Origin: Smallanthus sonchifolius
Taxonomy: Eukaryota > Streptophyta > Magnoliopsida > Asterales > Asteraceae
Assembly (NCBI GenBank): GCA_023525975.1
Contig: CM042021.1
Coordinates: forward strand, 78,685,501-78,749,500
Length of the DNA: 64,000 nt
Direction: 5' to 3'
The translations under genes and the position numbers were made by a program. Numbering within the stretch: the stretch's first letter is position 1; each line of letters opens with the position of its first letter. The notes under the pieces were generated by a model. The model was not told the origin of the DNA. It did not search any database and saw only the letters and a list, made by a program, of their open reading frames with translations. Below, piece after piece: positions 58,445 to 64,000 of the stretch.

Positions 58445-61400
58445 TTAGTTGGTCTTCAACATCTCTTTTGTACGAGTTTTCCAGTTGACCCCGGCGTGTA
58501 TGTCAAAAGCAAAGCATATGCGTATCACCTTCACATACTGCAACGCCTGGTCTATATCTGCAACATCAAAAAACGGCTGACACTTGTATAAAGTTGTAAC
58601 ATCTTGTTTAGACAAGTTGGTCAGCCACAAGGGATCAAAGACCCTGATGGTCTCCCATGAACCTTCTTTACAAAGCACTATAACAGCTTCACCAGTACGC
58701 CCATCATAGTACCACCATTTGAACTGATCTGAGAAGTCCTGGATCATTTTCCTTAAAGGAATCTTCTTCATGATCGTTGGAGGTTTCCACTTTAAGACAA
58801 TTAGGGGCTTCTTGGTGATTGGATGAACCTTTTCCTTGTGAATGTAACGTGTAGGCATTTGTGGCTTGAAGTTCACCCACTTCTTCCGGTATTCGTACTG
58901 TAATTGACGTTCAAACCATTCGGATAGACCGGAAGATTCACTGTATAGAAGCTTTAGACGCGCCAATTGATTTACTTCAAATGCGGGCAGCGTCTTGAAG
59001 TCATGAGGGTACCTGAAATATTGTATGCCCTTCTCTCTTTTTATAGCATAGCAGCTTAAGTCGTTGAAGTATGCCCAACTGATTATACGACCATCAGACT
59101 TGTGTCCTTTGAGTCGATAAACTTTAGTGTACTTGGTTGGAGGAGAGGGCTTTGAGTTCTTCTTTAATTCGGCCATGTATTCCATCCACTGACTTTTACG
59201 TTCATTCAGCTCATCAATGTCAATAATGGAGGGACCGGCTTCATCTTCTTTGTTGTCGATAATGCGGTTGACCTCCTAGTCGGACTGCTGAGTGAATAAG
59301 TCTGCGAAGGAGGGAAGATCATCACCATCTACTGATGTGTACTTTGGATATTCTTGATCAGTGATGTCTTCGACTTCAACCTCATCAACGTCTTCTAGTT
59401 CGTCAGAGGAGGGATAATCAGTTGTCAGAACAGATGCCTCTTCAGTGATTACTTCGTCGGGAATCATTTGAAATAGCTCGGCAATCTGTTCTTTTGACAA
59501 GCAGTGTACGATTTCCCCTTCCTCTTTGTCATAAATAACTGAATGTTGGATGATCCCTTCCATGTCAAGCACATAATTTAACTTTGAAGGTTGTTGCTTG
59601 AGAGGCATCACATCCAAAACTATTTACATAAACAATCATAAAATAAACATGTGAGAATAAGAAATTTCATTGATTTAATCAAAATAAAACTGAAATTATT
59701 TACATAATAATCTAATATTTACAATAAGACAAGTTAAAACACTTAAAACAAAAACTATCAACCTTCAGTGCCCTTTTGTTTATCTGATGATGAGCCTTCT
59801 GATTTGTCTGATTTTTGCTTTGTTCGCTCCTCTGCTTCTGCTGTCTTTGCAGCACTTGATGCAGCACCAGCATTGGCACCATCTTCCTTATCTTTGTCAT
59901 TATTGTCATCATCATCATCACCATCATCATCATCATCGTCATCATCATCATCCTCATCGTCATCATCATCATCATCGTCACCATCATCACCATCATCACC
60001 ATAATTGCGAGCACCCTCAATTCTGGGTGTCGGGTCCCTTCTACTTTCTAAGTTTTCCAACAGCCTTTTGTTTTCCTCCTCTAGCCTTTGTATCCTCTGA
60101 GCATGTGCATCAACAGTTATAGACAAACGTTGATTCTGGTTTGTAGCAGTGAGAAGGAGGACTTGTTGATCATTACACCTGTTGGTGAGACTTGTGATGG
60201 CTTGAGATTGTTCAGAGTTTTGCAGAGTCAGATGACCAATCTGCGAGCCCTGTTGGTCAATCAGCAAACCCTGTTGATTAAGACGCTTTGATTGCTCTTC
60301 ATTCTGAGCCAGTAAACGAAGTACCAAACTGTTTAAAGTACTGATCTTGTCATGTAGAGAGACAGTCGGCAGTGACATTGAAGATTCAGCTCGAATAGTT
60401 GATGGCTGTGATGTAGGAGCAGTTGTGTAGATGGGAGGAGGCACAGTTTGTGTCTGAGGCATAGATGTTGACATTGGAGCCTCAGACCTGGTGGCAGTTG
60501 CTGTAGTAGCAGAGGTGCTCTCCGTCCTTCTAACAAGCTTAAACTTTTGGCGTTTGGCCATTCTTTTCTTTCCTCTTCCCTTCTTGACCGGGGTAGATTG
60601 GGAAGAAGGAGCAGCAGATACTTGTAGACAGCCAGGGACAAAGTCAGCATCCCTGACGTCATCATCAACCCTTGAGCTTCCTTGATCTGCTCCCCTTTTT
60701 CTTTTTGTTGCGACCAATCTTGCCCCTTGTTGACTGATTTCAAATTCATCTTCAGTTTCCTCAGAATCAGTAAACAGGACGGTGTCCAGGTTAACGTCTT
60801 CTGGGTTAGTTGGAAGGGAAGGATCGATAGTAGTAACAGTGGGAGTGGTGGCAGCGGTAGATGAAACATGAGGAGTATTGCCACCATCTCCCTGACCATC
60901 TTGGTCGTCATCATCTTGGTCGTCAGCTGGAGGTACAACAATATCCTCCCTGTCCGAATCACTGTTATCGTGACGCCATTTTCTGTTTACTGGTGCCACA
61001 TACTCTGGATTTGCCAGATGTCCAATGAGTCGTTTGTGAGGTGGCTTTGTTGGTCTGCCCCTGTAGGTCTGTACCCTGTTTAGAGTGACGACCGTCATGT
61101 GTTCTAACTTGATTATGTCGACGTCTGACCTTGGTAGAAGAGGAAGTTGGTCATCTATTATCATTTGTAAGAATCTGGGGTACATAAGATACGCATTGTC
61201 CCCTTTAAGATAGATGTTTTCCTTAAGGTGCGTGAACACCATCTCGGAAAAGTTGAACGGAATGTTCAACACCAGTACAACGAATGTGCTCTATATTGTT
61301 TCGCGCATATCATCAAATCCGCCACGACGGGAACCGAGGCAATGCAGAAGAACATGTCCTAGATACTTGTACTGCGGACAGAGGTTCGCTTTGTTTAAAA

Positions 61401-61788
61401 CTCCCTCGGCGACATTCCCGTCGTACTTTATCCTCATGAAGCATCCTCGGACCAGATATTTATCCAGTGTCACTGGATCTTCAGGATGATCACCAAATTG
61501 ACACAATCGGCGAATGTGAGCTGCCGATACAACCACATCTTGACCTGCGATCTTCCCTCGTATGACCGGTGGAGATACCTCGCAGTCAATCTCGGCGGAG
61601 GCTAAGAACTCCCTTTGGTGCGACGTATATGGAGTGCGGAGATGGGATATAGCATGAGCAATCCTGGATCTGGATAGAAACTCGATCATGCCGACAAACG
61701 GACGTGCATTCTTTGATGTCGGAATCATGTACGCACATATGTTGCTTTTTATGGAAGCCTTAAGAACAACTGGAGCTCTGTGCGCCAT
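58445..61788 (-). pseudogene. Post-pol (env-like position) ORF of element K
   Basis: Starts at ATG 61788. The N-terminal globular region (FVGMIEFLSRSRIAHAIS; YKYLGHVLLHCLGSRRGG; LMYPRFLQMIIDDQLPLLPR) aligns with that of element A. A TAG at 61291-61293 interrupts it and the same frame continues for 505 codons to a TGA at 59758-59760. Within that: Ser/Thr/Pro-rich linker, basic stretch, long coiled coil (about 60050-60330), and a run of about 40 mostly Asp residues coded by a GAT/GAC microsatellite (59890-60003). A second open segment (59617-59279) has a TAG at 59276-59278 and continues in frame to 58445 with two W-x-Y(D) modules (ISWAYFNDL; WWYYDGRTGEAVIV then VFDPLWL). The gap 59762-59620 has GT...AG ends and could be an intron. 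Function unknown. Confidence 0.75.
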
Positions 61789-61906
61789 AACGATCAGTGT
61801 GCAAACACAAAAACATGAAGCACCTCAGATCAATACATGCAAGATTTTGGAAATATGAACTTTTGGACCATTTTTCCCTTGGTACAAATGAATCATTCTG
61901 CCTATT

Positions 61907-62080
61907 CATTCGTGCGAATGAGTGTTCATTCGTGTGAATGAGCGTTCATTCGTGTGAATGAGCATTCATTCGTGTGAATGAGGGTTCATTCGTGTGAATG
62001 AGTTCTCATTCGTGTGAATGAGCGTTCATTCGTGTGAATGAGCGTTCATTCGTGTGAATGAGCGTTCATTCGTACGAATG
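61907..62080 (-). repeat. 20-bp palindromic tandem array, element K internal copy
   Basis: Nine units of exactly 20 bp (starts at 61907, 61927 ... 62067), each with CATTCGTGTGAATG or CATTCGTACGAATG plus AGCGTT. The core is the same as in LTR K. The array lies about 120 bp upstream of the post-pol ORF start. Confidence 0.9.
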
Positions 62081-63052
62081 AACATGAAGAGTATGTCCAT
62101 TCGTGTGACAGACGGGTCGCGATCCAACTTGTCCAAAAATCAATCAACACTTGAAAAGATTTGCCGAAAAAGACACCAACACACTCGACTATGGTTTTCA
62201 ACCAATATTTAGCATTTTAATTGGTTTATTAAGTCAGTTTTTTACGTTTTTAGTTTGTTTTTCGGTTTCGAACCCTAAATCTAATCGAACATCCACGAAT
62301 CGGTATACAATCGATGAATACTTGTGGGGTTATACCTGTAAAAAGAAATCGAAAGATTAGATTACAGATTTGACAGAGTTTTGTTCAAATTCATATTTTG
62401 ATGAAACAGACGTGCGAATGCTTTCTGTTTTGTGCGAATGATTCTGCACATGTAATATGGCACATACACGGATTCGGATTCATACTTTTATTTTATTCTT
62501 AATCGCATGGACGGCTTCAGCCAGGTATTTACAAGGCAATATGGCACGTATACGACTTCGGAATCTAATTTTTAATTTTATAACTACTTTCTGATATCTC
62601 ATTAAACCGATGATAACTGGTGTGCACAGAATGAGAAACACCTTCAGTTTCTATTGTTGATTTTCGTCAATCCTTTCACCATTATGTGACTCACAAGACA
62701 ATATCTAATATGGTATAGATTGATCATCAATGGTCGAGATTCAGTAAGATAAGCCTATCAATGCATCACATGTCGACTTAGTGTGACTATTCACTATGAC
62801 ATTAAATGCAATGTGCTTCATACATATGGTTAGTGTGCCATCACTTCCCAAAGGTTGGATACGATTTCTCATTTTTGAGTTTTTCAGATGTTTTTGGGTT
62901 TTAGACTGTACAAAAATGGAAAATCTTTTTTTTTTTTTTAACTGTACACAAATAACTGTACACAATTTAGAAAATCTTTTTGGAGTCTCAGATAACTAGC
63001 GTCTGTGTACTATCATTTTTCTCAGCGAGAGATCATTTTCTTACTGACATTT
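62081..63052. other. Non-coding spacer between pol and the palindrome array of K
   Basis: About 970 bp with no supported gene and a T-run at 62925-62939. CGTGCGAATG-like pieces of the LTR palindrome recur near 62410-62440. Confidence 0.5.
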
Positions 63053-63062
63053 TCTCCCCCTA
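63053..63062 (-). other. Internal polypurine-like tract, element K
   Basis: The minus strand reads TAGGGGGAGA, about 95 bp after the pol stop. It matches the tract next to the LTR, so it could act as an extra plus-strand primer. Inference only. Confidence 0.45.
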
Positions 63063-63154
63063 AAATTTTAAAATGAAAAATCTTTTTGAGTTTTTGAGAT
63101 TTTTAATAAACGCAAGAAAGAAAATATATACATGAACGTAATTGATAAAAATGA

Positions 63155-64000
63155 TTATTTACTCGACTCTTGGTCCGGAACAACGTCATCCTTCTTTTTC
63201 ATGCCGTTTACCTCTAACAAAAATAAAAATCTTGGTTTGTCAAAGGCTTTTGTATAGAGGTCGGCCTTTTGGAAATCAGTGTTAATTTGAACCACATCAA
63301 TCAGTTTCTTTTCAAAACAATCACGAATGAAGTGATATTTTATGCCGATGTGTTTGGTTTTTCAAATGCTGAACCGGATTCTTAGTGATAGCTATGGCAG
63401 TAGAATTATCTACATAAATAGGAGTGTTAGAGAATTGCAAACCGTAGTCCCGAAGTTGCTGTTGAATCCAGATAATCTGAGAACAGCAACTGGCAGCAGC
63501 GATGTATTCAGCTTCACATGTAGATGTAGCCACTGAAGTCTGATTTTTTCATTGCCATGTCACAAGATGGTTTCCAAAGAACTGACACCCTGCAGATGTA
63601 GACTTGAAGTCTGTTTTGCAACCACCATAATCAGAATCACTATATGCAGTAAGCTCAAAGTTATCATCATTAGAGTACCATAATCCAAGATCAGGAGTAC
63701 CCTTCAGATAACGAAAAATCCTTTTGACAGTAATTAAGTGGGAGACTTTTGGTTTTGACTAATATCGGGCACAGAGACACGTGGCGAACATGATGTCTGG
63801 TCGAGATGCCGTGAGATACATGAGAGATCCGATCATGGCTCGATAGAGAGTAGCATCAATATACTCCCCCTTGTCATCAGGCGAAATCCTGTGATTGATC
63901 GCCAATGGAGTACCAGCAGGTTTGGCATCAGTCATACTGAATCGGCTCAGTATGTCTCCAACATAATTTGTTTGATGAAGGAAAATCCCTGTCTCAGATT
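63155..64000 (-). pseudogene. RT end and RNase H of element K (partial, broken)
   Basis: Copia pol C-terminus: DIMFATCLCA-like and SDYGG-type residues near 63780 and 63620, then CEAEYIAAASCCSQIIWIQ, VDNSTAIAITKNP, and the terminal ADLYTKAFDKPRF before TAA at 63155-63157. A TGA near 63549 and a frameshift near 63363 inactivate it. The rest of pol and gag lies beyond the window. Confidence 0.82.

Noticed and set aside
59768..60122. Ser-rich and His-rich plus-strand frames
   Set aside because: Opposite-strand readings of the GAT/GAC repeat in the K ORF.

Overview
This is a plant nuclear window, almost certainly a eudicot and plausibly Asteraceae. That family guess rests on LTRs beginning TGTAACATCC or TGTGACA and on large unknown ORFs placed after copia pol, and it is an inference. 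The window is AT-rich and holds no host protein gene, rRNA gene or CRISPR array that I can support. It is a pile-up of LTR retrotransposons (Ty3/gypsy Tekay-like chromoviruses and Ty1/copia Sirevirus-like elements), MITEs, microsatellites and satellite arrays.

Layout. 1-1340: 3' end of a minus-strand Sirevirus-like element (F). 1341-31356: a four-layer nest. An old gypsy LTR (E) is split by gypsy B (1795-30558, TSD TAGTA). B's 5' LTR is split by Sirevirus-like element A (3607 to about 23727, minus strand). A's post-pol ORF is split by gypsy C (4763-15030, TSD CTGTG). C is young: its two LTRs are both 2498 bp and differ at about nine sites, and it has one uninterrupted gag-pol ORF. A and B are decayed. 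31357-37460: AT-rich DNA, a 731-bp Mutator-like MITE with a perfect 9-bp TSD, TA/TG microsatellites, and two related MITEs (N, O), the second split by solo LTR D (TSD TTTTT). 37461-47534: LTR family G in two opposite orientations flanking a copia-like LTR (M) and a truncated gypsy (L), then a 45-bp minisatellite and an unidentified repeat. 47535-55535: gypsy H on the minus strand, split by solo LTR I (TSD AGTTG). 55536-57697: LTR J. 57698-64000: Sirevirus-like element K on the minus strand, running off the window.

Two patterns stand out. First, most LTR families here carry their own short, repeated, perfect or near-perfect palindrome, different in sequence in each family. In elements A and K the LTR palindrome also appears in the gap between pol and the post-pol ORF, and in A it is followed by a TATA-like box and a CT-rich leader, which suggests a second, internal promoter. 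Second, A, F and K share a large post-pol ORF of unknown function. It has an N-terminal globular region, a Ser/Thr/Pro-rich linker, a coiled coil, and repeated C-terminal modules built around W-x-Y-D. In all three elements it is interrupted by in-frame TAG codons.
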